Positions 46,588 through 54,550 of a stretch of 64,000 bases of DNA are shown here, one piece after another (positions within the stretch are counted from its first letter, which is position 1; each line of letters opens with the position of its first letter). Both the position numbers and the translations under genes were made by a program. Source of the stretch: Pseudoalteromonas piscicida (GTDB lineage Bacteria > Pseudomonadota > Gammaproteobacteria > Enterobacterales > Alteromonadaceae); NCBI RefSeq assembly GCF_002744175.1, contig NZ_NKHF01000077.1, positions 1 to 64,000 on the forward strand, written 5' to 3'. The notes below the pieces were generated by a model. That model was given only the letters and a program-made list of their open reading frames with translations, had not been told where the DNA came from and did no database searches.

Positions 46588-47832
46588 CTAAGAGCTAGAA
46601 AGGATACTTTCAATCCAATGCTTCAGCTCTCTTTTTAAACTGAATAGAGAGCTTGAGGAACTAAATGCATTAATTCCAATTTTGACTGCATATACCCTAC
46701 CGGGCTTTTGGTTGCTCGCAACAGTAAACTCATCAATCAAAAGCTCCCCACCGGATGCAGGGTAAATTAAAGCAGCACAATCCAGGCCAACTAGCGCAGC
46801 TCCAGCCATGATCTGATAGAAGTCTTCAGGTGAAGGTCTTCCTTTGTAATTCTTATATTTTGCATCTCCCAAGAATACAATTCTCTCACTATTCTTAAAT
46901 AATAGGTCAGGTATTGTTATGAGTTTTTGCCCATTATCACCAGAAGCAAGAGTTAAGTGTTGTTTTACTACTCTTAGACCACAACTAAGCAAAGTTTCCT
47001 TAAATAATCTGAATATCGCTCGTTCAAACAATGCATCAGAGTCCCACAAAAAGCCTGGCACATTAGCAAAATCTTGAGAGAAGTTAACAGTTAGGTCATC
47101 AAGTAATAACTCTGAAATTTCTACCGCAGGCTTTAGGTGTGAGTAGTTGTTCAACCTCTGTGCTGCAACTTTTCTCAGAGGCTTAACATCTGAAACGTGA
47201 CTTAGCTCCTCAGACCAATGCATTAACCTTTTTCTAAGTTCATTAGATTCAACATTGGCCTCAAGTTGTGCTCCAGCCCACTTCAAAAGCTGGTTAATAT
47301 CATTGTCATTGGAAAGTTCATCTGTAATTAAGTGCAGCTCGCCAGTCACCGGCAGGAAAGTATCGTAGCGCTCGGGATTAAGATAACCAACCAAATTACC
47401 CCCTACCACTTCTACTTCCTTGTATGAAATCGCATAGCCTATTTCGTTGACTCCTTGAACTGAAGAGAGAAATAATTCAGCTAATAGATCTACAATGCCG
47501 TCCTGTCTACTTAACCCTATTCGGGTATGTTCGAATAAATTAAAACCCTTTCCATATGAAAGAAACCTCCACATAGATACTTTCCATGAATCAGAATCAG
47601 ACTCGGCAATATATTTGGGAATAATTTCTAGATGAAGATCTCCAACACTTATGAAACCCGCAACCCCCCTAGCTGTAACTAAGTAAGAGTTATTACCATT
47701 GCCCGAGATAGAAAGTGGGCTATACTTGAGCCTGAGCTTTTTTCTCCAAGAAGATGATGCTAAACGAAGTGATTCAACCTCTTTCTCAGTAAGCTGAATT
47801 GAAATAGGAGCTCCATATTCGACAAGCGTCAT
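46588..47832 (-). CDS. McrC-like PD-(D/E)xK nuclease subunit
   Basis: A 414-residue protein of the McrC type, which pairs with an McrB motor to cut DNA. The C-terminal nuclease core is visible as IPDLLF (Asp near residue 305) followed by FLGDAKYK (Asp and Lys near 320-324), the PD-(D/E)xK arrangement. The N-terminal part has GVAGFISVGDLHLEIIPKY, typical of McrC, and a long middle region (LLAELFLSSV to GYLNPERYD). It starts two bases after the McrB-like stop, as in known mcrBC operons. Last gene of a four-gene operon. Confidence 0.9.
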   Translation of the reverse strand: MTLVEYGAPISIQLTEKEVESLRLASSSWRKKLRLKYSPLSISGNGNNSYLVTARGVAGFISVGDLHLEIIPKYIAESDSDSWKVSMWRFLSYGKGFNLFEHTRIGLSRQDGIVDLLAELFLSSVQGVNEIGYAISYKEVEVVGGNLVGYLNPERYDTFLPVTGELHLITDELSNDNDINQLLKWAGAQLEANVESNELRKRLMHWSEELSHVSDVKPLRKVAAQRLNNYSHLKPAVEISELLLDDLTVNFSQDFANVPGFLWDSDALFERAIFRLFKETLLSCGLRVVKQHLTLASGDNGQKLITIPDLLFKNSERIVFLGDAKYKNYKGRPSPEDFYQIMAGAALVGLDCAALIYPASGGELLIDEFTVASNQKPGRVYAVKIGINAFSSSSSLFSLKRELKHWIESILSSS

Positions 47833-47834
47833 AC

Positions 47835-49019
47835 TTATATAGCCAACTCAAGTAAAACGCTCTTTGCTTCCTCTGACTTCAAACTAGCTAAAGGCTTACA
47901 TACTATAGGTGCCGTATAGTCAGAGTGAATATTTGGGTTTAATGTAGTTCTGTAGTTAAAAGCTGCTTTGACTACTTCTGACTCTTCTATTTTCAGTATC
48001 GCAGAGAGGACGCTCTGCGCTCTGACCAACCTATTTTTAAGAAGCGGTAATAACTTATTATCCCAAGAATCAATTAAATCCAACCATCCTTGCTCTGACT
48101 CGCGAGATATATTCCAAAACACTGAGTGACCTATTTCAAAGTCACTACCTAGCTCATTTGCTATGAACCAGTTAACTTTATCAAGTATCAATATTGCAGC
48201 ATGAGCAGCGGTCAATTCATCTAATGAACTTCGCCCGTTACGGATTTCGTCCATTAGCTTTACTAAATCATCTAGTTGAAAACCAAGCTGTTTAGCCAAC
48301 AATTCTACGTCGGGCTTTATCTCTATTTGATGGAATCGCCTTAACATCGCAGCATCTAATGGCATAGCAGCCTTATCAACCGAGTTCATTGTTGCTATCA
48401 AATATACATTTTCTGGGAACTTCCAATCCTCAGAAACCGTAACGAACTGCCCGCTCTTCAATGATTTAATCGGCTCTGAAACTCCACCCGCATACTCGAT
48501 ACCAGCCAAATTGATACTAATAGCATCTTCATTTGGCTTGTCGTCCAATGTTTCCCTGTATTGGGAGTCTAAAAACGTAATAAACTCCCCAAACACTTTA
48601 CTAACATTGGCTCTGTTTATTTCATCGATAATAATTACAGAGTCTTTAGCTGGGTCATGTTGTTTAGCAATTATAATGTTATCCATAAGCTTTCCAAAAT
48701 AGGGTTCTAACACCATACCTTGGTCGGCTGGTTTTGGCCTTTTACCTAGAATAAAGTCCTGATAGCTGTAGTTTTGGTGGAATGTAACCCAATCCACTTC
48801 CGCGTTATTTATTTCTTGAACATCACTATCACTTGCAACAGAACCAAATAAACTTTCAGAGTCCCCTAATTCGAGAGTCGGGGATGTGGAAGAATCTTGC
48901 TTAAAGCTTTTAACAATTTGAGAAAGAATATGAGTTTTACCTGTGCCCGGAGGACCATAAAGCAAGATATTTTTGTGCTTCTTCAATAAACTGATTATTT
49001 CCTTAGCATCTATACTCAT
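47835..49019 (-). CDS. McrB-like AAA+ motor subunit lacking its own DNA-binding domain
   Basis: A 394-residue AAA+ protein. Walker A LLYGPPGTGKTH has its Lys at residue 28. Walker B is VIIIDEINRANVSKVFGEF near 125. The McrB-family signature occurs as ATMNSVDKAAMPLD near 206 (MNxxD), followed by the arginine-finger region LRRFHQIEIKP. In E. coli McrB an N-terminal DNA-binding domain of about 160 residues precedes the motor; here the motor begins at once, so target recognition must come from another protein. The ATG at 49019 overlaps the preceding stop as ATGA. Whether it uses GTP or ATP cannot be decided. Confidence 0.9.
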   Translation of the reverse strand: MSIDAKEIISLLKKHKNILLYGPPGTGKTHILSQIVKSFKQDSSTSPTLELGDSESLFGSVASDSDVQEINNAEVDWVTFHQNYSYQDFILGKRPKPADQGMVLEPYFGKLMDNIIIAKQHDPAKDSVIIIDEINRANVSKVFGEFITFLDSQYRETLDDKPNEDAISINLAGIEYAGGVSEPIKSLKSGQFVTVSEDWKFPENVYLIATMNSVDKAAMPLDAAMLRRFHQIEIKPDVELLAKQLGFQLDDLVKLMDEIRNGRSSLDELTAAHAAILILDKVNWFIANELGSDFEIGHSVFWNISRESEQGWLDLIDSWDNKLLPLLKNRLVRAQSVLSAILKIEESEVVKAAFNYRTTLNPNIHSDYTAPIVCKPLASLKSEEAKSVLLELAI

Positions 49020-49564
49020 GAACCAGAGCTCCAATATCCACCTTTACTCTCACCCCACAATAAGTCAGAAAAAGGCTGAGAGGCATCAGACTTAGTCGGT
49101 GGCTGACCCTTTGTAAAACCAACAAATACCTTACTACTTTCCAATCTCGCTAGGAATAGGTGCACACACCCATATTCTTCTAACACTCTTTGAGCATCTT
49201 CAATACTTGCAAAAGGCTCAAGAGTCGGAAAACCTCTTTTCGGCAGCCATGCCGATAGGCGAGTATTTCTATGTCTATTCTGTTTAGACGTCCTCATCCT
49301 ACCCATTGATTTAGACCTGAACTCCAATACTTCTGGTTCTGATTCGGGACTTTTAATATCATACACCTCTAGGCTATGTACCATACCATTTTCAGGATAG
49401 TCTTTTCTTATGAAGGTGAGTAAATCTGTTACTAACCCTTTTGGAATCTGAATATAGAGTTGTCCATTTCCACTTTTAGGGTTATCCCCTTCAACCCTCT
49501 CAATATTTCTAAAATCACTGGGATTAAGTCTAAGCGACCATAGTTCCCTTATCTTATTGCTCAC
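49016..49564 (-). CDS. Candidate specificity subunit of the McrBC-like cassette
   Basis: A 182-residue protein without a recognised domain. It is mainly alpha/beta with many basic residues (for example RSKSMGRMRTSKQNRHRNTRL near 82-102) and no signal peptide. The GTG start abuts the TAG of the D12 methyltransferase, and its stop overlaps the McrB-like start by ATGA, so the order is methyltransferase - this - McrB - McrC in one tightly coupled operon. Its size is close to the DNA-binding domain missing from the McrB-like protein. A role as separate target-reading subunit is inference from position and size only. Confidence 0.6.
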   Translation of the reverse strand: MSNKIRELWSLRLNPSDFRNIERVEGDNPKSGNGQLYIQIPKGLVTDLLTFIRKDYPENGMVHSLEVYDIKSPESEPEVLEFRSKSMGRMRTSKQNRHRNTRLSAWLPKRGFPTLEPFASIEDAQRVLEEYGCVHLFLARLESSKVFVGFTKGQPPTKSDASQPFSDLLWGESKGGYWSSGS

Positions 49565-50596
49565 CTATTTCTCCAATATGTAAAGCCTTTCTTCAACCAT
49601 TCCAGATTTTACTTTACTGTTACTTCTGTATCGTTCTAAAGGCATGCTTTCTACAGAAACTTTACCAAAATCCCCTAAAATATCAATTAAGTCATCGTGT
49701 TGTATCTGTCCATCCTCACTATAACTAATGAATACATTCGGTGCAGCTATATTACTGATAACATCATAGAATGCTTTCTTTACATTTCGCTTATAACAAA
49801 AGTCAGATGCTTGCTTTTGCCAATCCCTCAACCCCCCTTCACCTTGAGGTACGGGCTCATCCTCTTGTGCTAGGGTTTCTGGTATATGATAATTTCCAGC
49901 GTATTGTCTCTTCGTATATGGTGGATCAAGGTAAACGGCATCAGCTTTAACTATTTTAGAAGTTTCCTCTACAGGGCCATGAATGACTTCATGTTCAACA
50001 TCGTACTGATTTGATGAAGAGGGCTGTAAAGTAATATCGGCAAGACTAGATTTACAGTAGTTAGCTTTGTAGTAACCAAATGTTCCTGCAATATTGGCTA
50101 CTTTATTTGACGCTAAAATTAGGTCATGCAGAAGAAGGTCACATATATCTTGATCTACGCCTTGGCTCCGCCAGTTTCTTAACTGCTCGCGAATCGCGTC
50201 GATCTTCATGGCGTTACCTGATGTAAAGTACTTCCGTGGCTTAGCTCCATTCTCTGGAACACCAGCATCACTATATTCTTTCCAGAAAAAACCTTGTACT
50301 GGCTTTAAGTCATTCAATATACGGATCGAATTAACATAAGAGCCCAACTCATTATTACTGGGTTTATCGAAAACATCATCATCTAAGCAACTAAGCCGTG
50401 CCTTAGCATGAAGAACAGGAAATAACAGTTGATCACCCGCAATAACTTTATATCCTGAAGTTGCAAATCTTTCAGACATGGTAGCTGTTCCACACATCAA
50501 GTCTGCGATGACATCCCCCGGCTTTAGGTTTTTAGAGACAATTTCAACTATCCAATCTGCTATACGGGACTTATTCCCCAAATACCTATACGACAT
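49565..50596 (-). CDS. D12-class DNA adenine methyltransferase
   Basis: A 343-residue Dam-like N6-adenine methyltransferase. It opens with YLGNKSRIADWIVE, the SAM-binding motif I follows as IADLMCGTATMSERF near residue 31, and the catalytic motif IV is YLDPPYTKRQYAGNYH near 224. This order is typical of the D12 (alpha) class. The region between them (about 85-200) should contain target recognition. It heads the restriction operon, so modification would be made first. The second methyltransferase at 45425 would be needed if the target is asymmetric. Confidence 0.9.
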   Translation of the reverse strand: MSYRYLGNKSRIADWIVEIVSKNLKPGDVIADLMCGTATMSERFATSGYKVIAGDQLLFPVLHAKARLSCLDDDVFDKPSNNELGSYVNSIRILNDLKPVQGFFWKEYSDAGVPENGAKPRKYFTSGNAMKIDAIREQLRNWRSQGVDQDICDLLLHDLILASNKVANIAGTFGYYKANYCKSSLADITLQPSSSNQYDVEHEVIHGPVEETSKIVKADAVYLDPPYTKRQYAGNYHIPETLAQEDEPVPQGEGGLRDWQKQASDFCYKRNVKKAFYDVISNIAAPNVFISYSEDGQIQHDDLIDILGDFGKVSVESMPLERYRSNSKVKSGMVEERLYILEK

Positions 50597-50925
50597 CTAC
50601 TTCCCAATAATCCAGCTAAAATTTCTACTTAACAAATTCTAAATTGGGTAATACTAACTCAGATTACCTTCTGGATAGAAGGATAATTTGCCTTAGTGAT
50701 TTTCAACTGGCTACTGGCCTGCGATAGAGTAGCTTCTGGTATTCACTTAAATTCAGGGTGTTCGTTATGAGTACACTCGAAAATCACGGCTTCAGCTAAT
50801 CCGCTAGCAGTCAGCGCATTATCATTTTCAGTTTTTAAAAATGGATAGTGAAATGCTACTGGTTAGCTCACCAGTGTTCATTTTAAGTGTACTCAAAATA
50901 GCCGTTCAGTTTCTCGCCTAAGACC

Positions 50926-50993
50926 GTCTGTTTTAAGCCCTGTTGGAATCTATAGCAGCCAGATAGTATTAACGTTATAGACTTAAAACAGAC
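50926..50993. promoter_or_regulatory. Inverted repeats upstream of the resolvase (possible res site)
   Basis: GTCTGTTTTAAG (50926-50937) and CTTAAAACAGAC (50982-50993) are perfect 12-bp inverted repeats 44 bp apart, ending ten bases before the resolvase start. The wider 50597-51002 gene-free stretch (406 bp) also has GAGTACACT (50770-50778) inverted as AGTGTACTC (50885-50893). Closely placed inverted sites before a serine recombinase gene suggest recombinase binding, but subsites cannot be proved by eye. The gap must also hold the promoter of the D12 operon; no clear one is seen. Confidence 0.5.
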
Positions 50994-51002
50994 ACTTCTA
51001 CT

Positions 51003-51554
51003 ATGACTAAACAAATCGGATACATTCGCGTTAGCTCAGTTGATCAGAACACAGCTCGACAATTAAGCGACGTTAAACTTCATAAGACCTTCGTTGATAA
51101 GTGCAGTGGTAAAGATACTAGCAGGCCAGCCCTAAAGCAGTTAATTGAATATGCTCGAGAGGGGGATGTTGTTCACTGCCATGACATAAGCCGCATGGCA
51201 CGTAATACCGAAGACCTTCTTCGGCTAGTCCGCCTATTCACCGAGCAAGGTATTAGTTTGAAGTTCTATAAGGAACACCTTGATTTTGCAGGCACCAATA
51301 ACCCAACCCAAGAATTGATGCTGACACTTCTTGGCGCAATCTACCAATTCGAGCGATCTATGATACTTGAGCGCCAGCGTGAAGGAATAGCTATTGCTAA
51401 AGCTAATGGTAAGTACAAAGGTAAGGGCATCAACAAGGAACTGCACGAGCGCATCAGACAGATGCACTCTGAAGGCATGAATAAAATGCAGATAGCAAAA
51501 ACCCTAGGCTGTGCTAGGGCCACTGTTTATAAAGCCTTGTCTATCACGGAATAG
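51003..51554 (+). CDS. Serine resolvase/invertase
   Basis: A 183-residue small serine recombinase of the Tn3 resolvase/Hin/Pin type. The catalytic Ser lies in GYIRVSSVDQN near residue 10. Other active-site residues are in the CHDISRMARNTEDLLRLV and QFERSMILERQREGIA segments (Arg cluster), and a C-terminal helix-turn-helix (MNKMQIAKTLGCARATVYKAL) binds DNA. It could resolve element dimers or invert a segment. No second clear crossover site is found. It appears to be a single gene, with the two unknown genes downstream in the same direction. Confidence 0.92.
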   Translation: MTKQIGYIRVSSVDQNTARQLSDVKLHKTFVDKCSGKDTSRPALKQLIEYAREGDVVHCHDISRMARNTEDLLRLVRLFTEQGISLKFYKEHLDFAGTNNPTQELMLTLLGAIYQFERSMILERQREGIAIAKANGKYKGKGINKELHERIRQMHSEGMNKMQIAKTLGCARATVYKALSITE

Positions 51555-51629
51555 TCAATTTAATTACTTTGCCTTGTTTTATATTTCAAGGTTAAGTAAA
51601 ACTGTTAGTTATGAACCACTATTAAAGAA

Positions 51630-52616
51630 ATGTACATGCTGATACAGCTTGAAAATGTCCTAGAAAAGAACAAGATTGACTTAACCCCTCTCATTCTCAG
51701 TCAAATCTCGGAAGAACCTCATTTTTACGTTTATCTTGACGACACCAATGGCACTTGGGTTAACGGTGACGAAATAATAGGCTCTGGCAAAGTGACTGGT
51801 TATTTAATGTTAACCTTATCAGATATAGTACTACTAGCTCATAAAAATAAAGAATTCAACCTCAGTGTCAGCTCGTTAGAATTTAACCTTTCATGTATAA
51901 AGGAGTCGCCTTATTGCCATTACTACTTTAGAGGGGGTGAGTTAGAGGAATCTCAACTTGCAAGCTTTACTAAATCACCAAGCCTTTCTAACAGTGAGTT
52001 TCACTTTACTAAAAGTGGATACCTTCGACCTTGTCTTGGTTTAATTGATGGTGAAGATAATACAACTCTAACAGTATTAAAGCCTGAATCTAAATCAACA
52101 CAAGACGATTTGGACTTTATCGACCCCATAAGTGATTCAAATACTGGTGAAAGTGAAATTGATGATTTGGCTACACACTCTATTTCGAGTAAGCAAATAA
52201 TCAAAGACATTAGGTTCTTTTCCGACTTAACATTTCAATTAAACACACCTGCATCGTTCAAAGTTTCAGATATTCTCGTGCCCGATAAAATTCATAGGAT
52301 TCCACCCAAGCTTGACGGCACAAATAGAAGTGAGAAACAAATTTTCAAACTTAATAGGCTTGTTGTTAACCTAGTTTTTGTACTTCTGGAAATTGCTCGA
52401 ACTGACTCAAGGTATACCACCAAAGCCTTTAAGCCTTCATTCTCAGACGATGGCAAGATCAATATGGATAAGCTTTCTTCTCTCATAATTGAAATCCAAG
52501 AAAGTGCAAATCGAGACACCTCAAAAATGCAAAAGGATACCACTAAAGATCTAATCAAAGCAGCCATAAACGCGATAGAAGATGACTATCCCCTGAATAC
52601 ATATCGATTGAAATAA
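51630..52616 (+). CDS. Hypothetical element-encoded protein
   Basis: A 328-residue, acidic, probably cytoplasmic protein. The first 120 residues look like an alpha/beta domain (segments PHFYVYLDDTNGTWVNGDEI, CHYYFRGGELEESQL). A Ser/Asp-rich linker follows (about 150-190). The C-terminal helical domain (about 200-328) has the KLDGTNRSEKQIFKLNRLV stretch. I do not recognise it. ATG at 51636 may be the true start because AAAGA is seven bases before it. A terminator-like hairpin follows, so it is probably transcribed on its own or with the resolvase. Confidence 0.6.
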   Translation: MYMLIQLENVLEKNKIDLTPLILSQISEEPHFYVYLDDTNGTWVNGDEIIGSGKVTGYLMLTLSDIVLLAHKNKEFNLSVSSLEFNLSCIKESPYCHYYFRGGELEESQLASFTKSPSLSNSEFHFTKSGYLRPCLGLIDGEDNTTLTVLKPESKSTQDDLDFIDPISDSNTGESEIDDLATHSISSKQIIKDIRFFSDLTFQLNTPASFKVSDILVPDKIHRIPPKLDGTNRSEKQIFKLNRLVVNLVFVLLEIARTDSRYTTKAFKPSFSDDGKINMDKLSSLIIEIQESANRDTSKMQKDTTKDLIKAAINAIEDDYPLNTYRLK

Positions 52617-52626
52617 TCTCACCATT

Positions 52627-52658
52627 TTGGAAATCCATTTTCTCTTTTGGATTTCCAA
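52627..52658 (+). terminator. Hairpin after the 51630 gene
   Basis: TTGGAAATCCA (52627-52637) pairs with TGGATTTCCAA (52648-52658). No U-tract follows directly, so it may be an attenuator or a binding site instead of a terminator. Confidence 0.5.
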
Positions 52659-52683
52659 CCATTCAAAACCTAAGACTTATAGA

Positions 52684-52710
52684 CTTTACCTTAAATCAAA
52701 CGAGGTAAAG
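52684..52710 (+). promoter_or_regulatory. Hairpin sequestering a ribosome-binding site
   Basis: CTTTACCT (52684-52691) is exactly complementary to AGGTAAAG (52703-52710), with an 11-base loop. The right arm contains the Shine-Dalgarno (GAGG starting at 52702) of the gene starting at 52715. Folding would hide the ribosome site, which suggests translational control of the gene just before the replication initiator. Confidence 0.6.
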
Positions 52711-52714
52711 TAAC

Positions 52715-53341
52715 ATGACTTTAAAACAGCACAATCAACAAGCCAGTAAAACCAAACTAGCAGCTCGATTTGAACTAGTTAAGCATGCTAACAGTGACTC
52801 CTTATTAGCTTATACGGACATTAAGTGCTCTAACTGGAAAGAGCAACTTGGGTATAAAAGCTACGAGGAGTGCGTTAGAGATAACATGGGAGAAGATTTA
52901 GGTACATCGCAAATATATAAAAAAGCAAAAGCAGGAGCTACGCAGTATTGGCTTGAAGGGCGAAGCTTCGTTGGAAAGCTGAGCATCACAGCTACCGAAG
53001 AACTCAACAAGCTTAAAAGCGATAAACACAAGCTACTTGTATGGAAAAAAGCCAGTGAAATCAGCAACTCACCTTCATCCACTCTTATTAAAGAAATAGC
53101 ATCCGAGCTTTTTCCCAACTTAAAGAAAAAACCCTGTTCAGACACTGCTAAATCAATGGAGCAAGCTAATGAAGAGCAAATAGCAGTAACTGTTCAGAAA
53201 ATCAAAACTCTCTTCCTAAAACTAGAAGGAAGCATGCAGGAATTATTACTAGAAGACCTGTTTGAAAGCTATGAGCAGCAGCTTGAAGATGAGTCTAATA
53301 GTGATATTAATCAGATAGATACCTCCAATTCAGACAATTAA
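52715..53341 (+). CDS. Hypothetical protein upstream of the replication initiator
   Basis: A 208-residue, charged, helical, cytoplasmic protein. A central segment (GYKSYEECVRDNMGEDLGTSQIYKKAKAG, about 51-79, quoted by its ends) resembles a helix-turn-helix-containing plasmid protein, and the C-terminus is acidic (DESNSDINQIDTSNSDN). It lies 25 bases before the initiator gene and has a hairpin over its ribosome site. A copy-control or replication-accessory role is inferred from position; the family is not recognised. Confidence 0.6.
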   Translation: MTLKQHNQQASKTKLAARFELVKHANSDSLLAYTDIKCSNWKEQLGYKSYEECVRDNMGEDLGTSQIYKKAKAGATQYWLEGRSFVGKLSITATEELNKLKSDKHKLLVWKKASEISNSPSSTLIKEIASELFPNLKKKPCSDTAKSMEQANEEQIAVTVQKIKTLFLKLEGSMQELLLEDLFESYEQQLEDESNSDINQIDTSNSDN

Positions 53342-53366
53342 ACTTTACATCAATAGGATATATACA

Positions 53367-54479
53367 ATGTCAGTAAAAAAACTTAAATCAACCACACTAG
53401 AAGTCGTACAAGATACAACTAAGCCAGATTTAATAAAACAACACGGTTCAAACAGTGCCAATGATAGTGATAGCCCGCTACTACCCAAGTTTACTGATGC
53501 TAAGGCTATCACAGACAGGTTATGTATAAATCTACCTGTGAGTGATGAGCATCTTCAAAAGAATGTTATGCATAAGGCTAAATCCTTGAAAAAGTTAATT
53601 GAAGAATATTCAGAGTTGAACCCAGTCACAATGAGTGCGGCTGCTTTCAATGCCAACTACAGCATGGTCATGAAGCTTAGCCTATGTACAGTTCTAAGCA
53701 GTGGAAGCGAAGCCAAATCCACACTTGCTATTTCTTTAAACCCTATCAGCAATCGACCATTCATACGGTTTGACTTAAAAGGTCGTGTCACTGGCTACTC
53801 TCTGTGTGTTCTTCGCGTAATTGCAGAGTTTTTACTTGGTGCCGATAATTATTTAGATGAGGTGAAAAATGCCACTGTATCGACCGTAGATATGGCCGTT
53901 GACTTTGAAGGCGTCACTCCGGAACAGTGCGTATTTGATAATGTTCGCGCTCAAAAAGGTAAAATGTACTTTGGCCGAAGTGGTAACACAGAAACCATAT
54001 ATATTGGCGATAACAAGAAGTCCAGCCATACTGTTATTTATTCAAAAAATGCTAAGGCCACTCATTTCAAAAAGCCAAATACTGTAAATGAAGTCATGCG
54101 AGTTGAGTTTAGATACAAGTTGAAAGCACAGCCACTTAAGAAATTGCATAAAGTGAAAGATCGGCCAATTAAATTTAGTATTTACGATGTAAATGCGATG
54201 ATTGAAAGCGAGTACTTCACAGATGATTTTATAGATGCCATTACTGGTATAGGTCTAGTGCCTGTTCTTCAGCGTAGAAAACAAGAAGAAAGTGACTCTA
54301 TCAAAGAAATGATGCGCCCCTTTAAACTACATTGGTTTGCAACTGGTGAAATATTTAAAGGTTGGCGTAATAAACTAAAAGGCCATGTTAAGTTTCTCGT
54401 ACACGAGAAAGTATGCGAATCCCCTCAGTATCCCCGAGCGACTGAGTTGTTAAATACTATATTGAAGCTGTCCAAATAG
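53367..54479 (+). CDS. Probable Rep_trans-type replication initiator
   Basis: A 370-residue protein whose middle resembles initiators of the Rep_trans (replication initiation factor) group found in rolling-circle plasmids and filamentous phages. The sequence shows VSTVDMAVDFEGV near 171-183 (the conserved D-x-x-x-D strand), GNTETIYIGDNKKSSHTVIYSKNA near 207-230 (the TIYIG...YSK block) and VMRVEFRYK near 243-251. The order and spacing of these blocks fit. A catalytic Tyr cannot be assigned with certainty. AGGA precedes the ATG and a strong terminator follows. Possible rolling-circle replication of the excised element is inference. Confidence 0.65.
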   Translation: MSVKKLKSTTLEVVQDTTKPDLIKQHGSNSANDSDSPLLPKFTDAKAITDRLCINLPVSDEHLQKNVMHKAKSLKKLIEEYSELNPVTMSAAAFNANYSMVMKLSLCTVLSSGSEAKSTLAISLNPISNRPFIRFDLKGRVTGYSLCVLRVIAEFLLGADNYLDEVKNATVSTVDMAVDFEGVTPEQCVFDNVRAQKGKMYFGRSGNTETIYIGDNKKSSHTVIYSKNAKATHFKKPNTVNEVMRVEFRYKLKAQPLKKLHKVKDRPIKFSIYDVNAMIESEYFTDDFIDAITGIGLVPVLQRRKQEESDSIKEMMRPFKLHWFATGEIFKGWRNKLKGHVKFLVHEKVCESPQYPRATELLNTILKLSK

Positions 54480-54519
54480 CCAATAATGTTATCAATTATA
54501 AACTTTTAAATACGATCTT

Positions 54520-54545
54520 AAGGGGCTAAGATCGGCTAGCCCCTT
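54520..54545. terminator. Bidirectional terminator
   Basis: AAGGGGCTA (54520-54528) pairs with TAGCCCCTT (54537-54545) between the convergent initiator and secreted-protein genes. Confidence 0.8.
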
Positions 54546-54550
54546 CTACA

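Noticed and set aside
46588..49019. Plain type IV McrBC system that cuts modified DNA
   Set aside because: The operon begins with an adenine methyltransferase and a second one converges on it, and the motor lacks the methylcytosine-reading domain. A modification-protected restriction system fits better.
54480..54550. Riboswitch or small RNA
   Set aside because: The only structure is a symmetric terminator between convergent genes.
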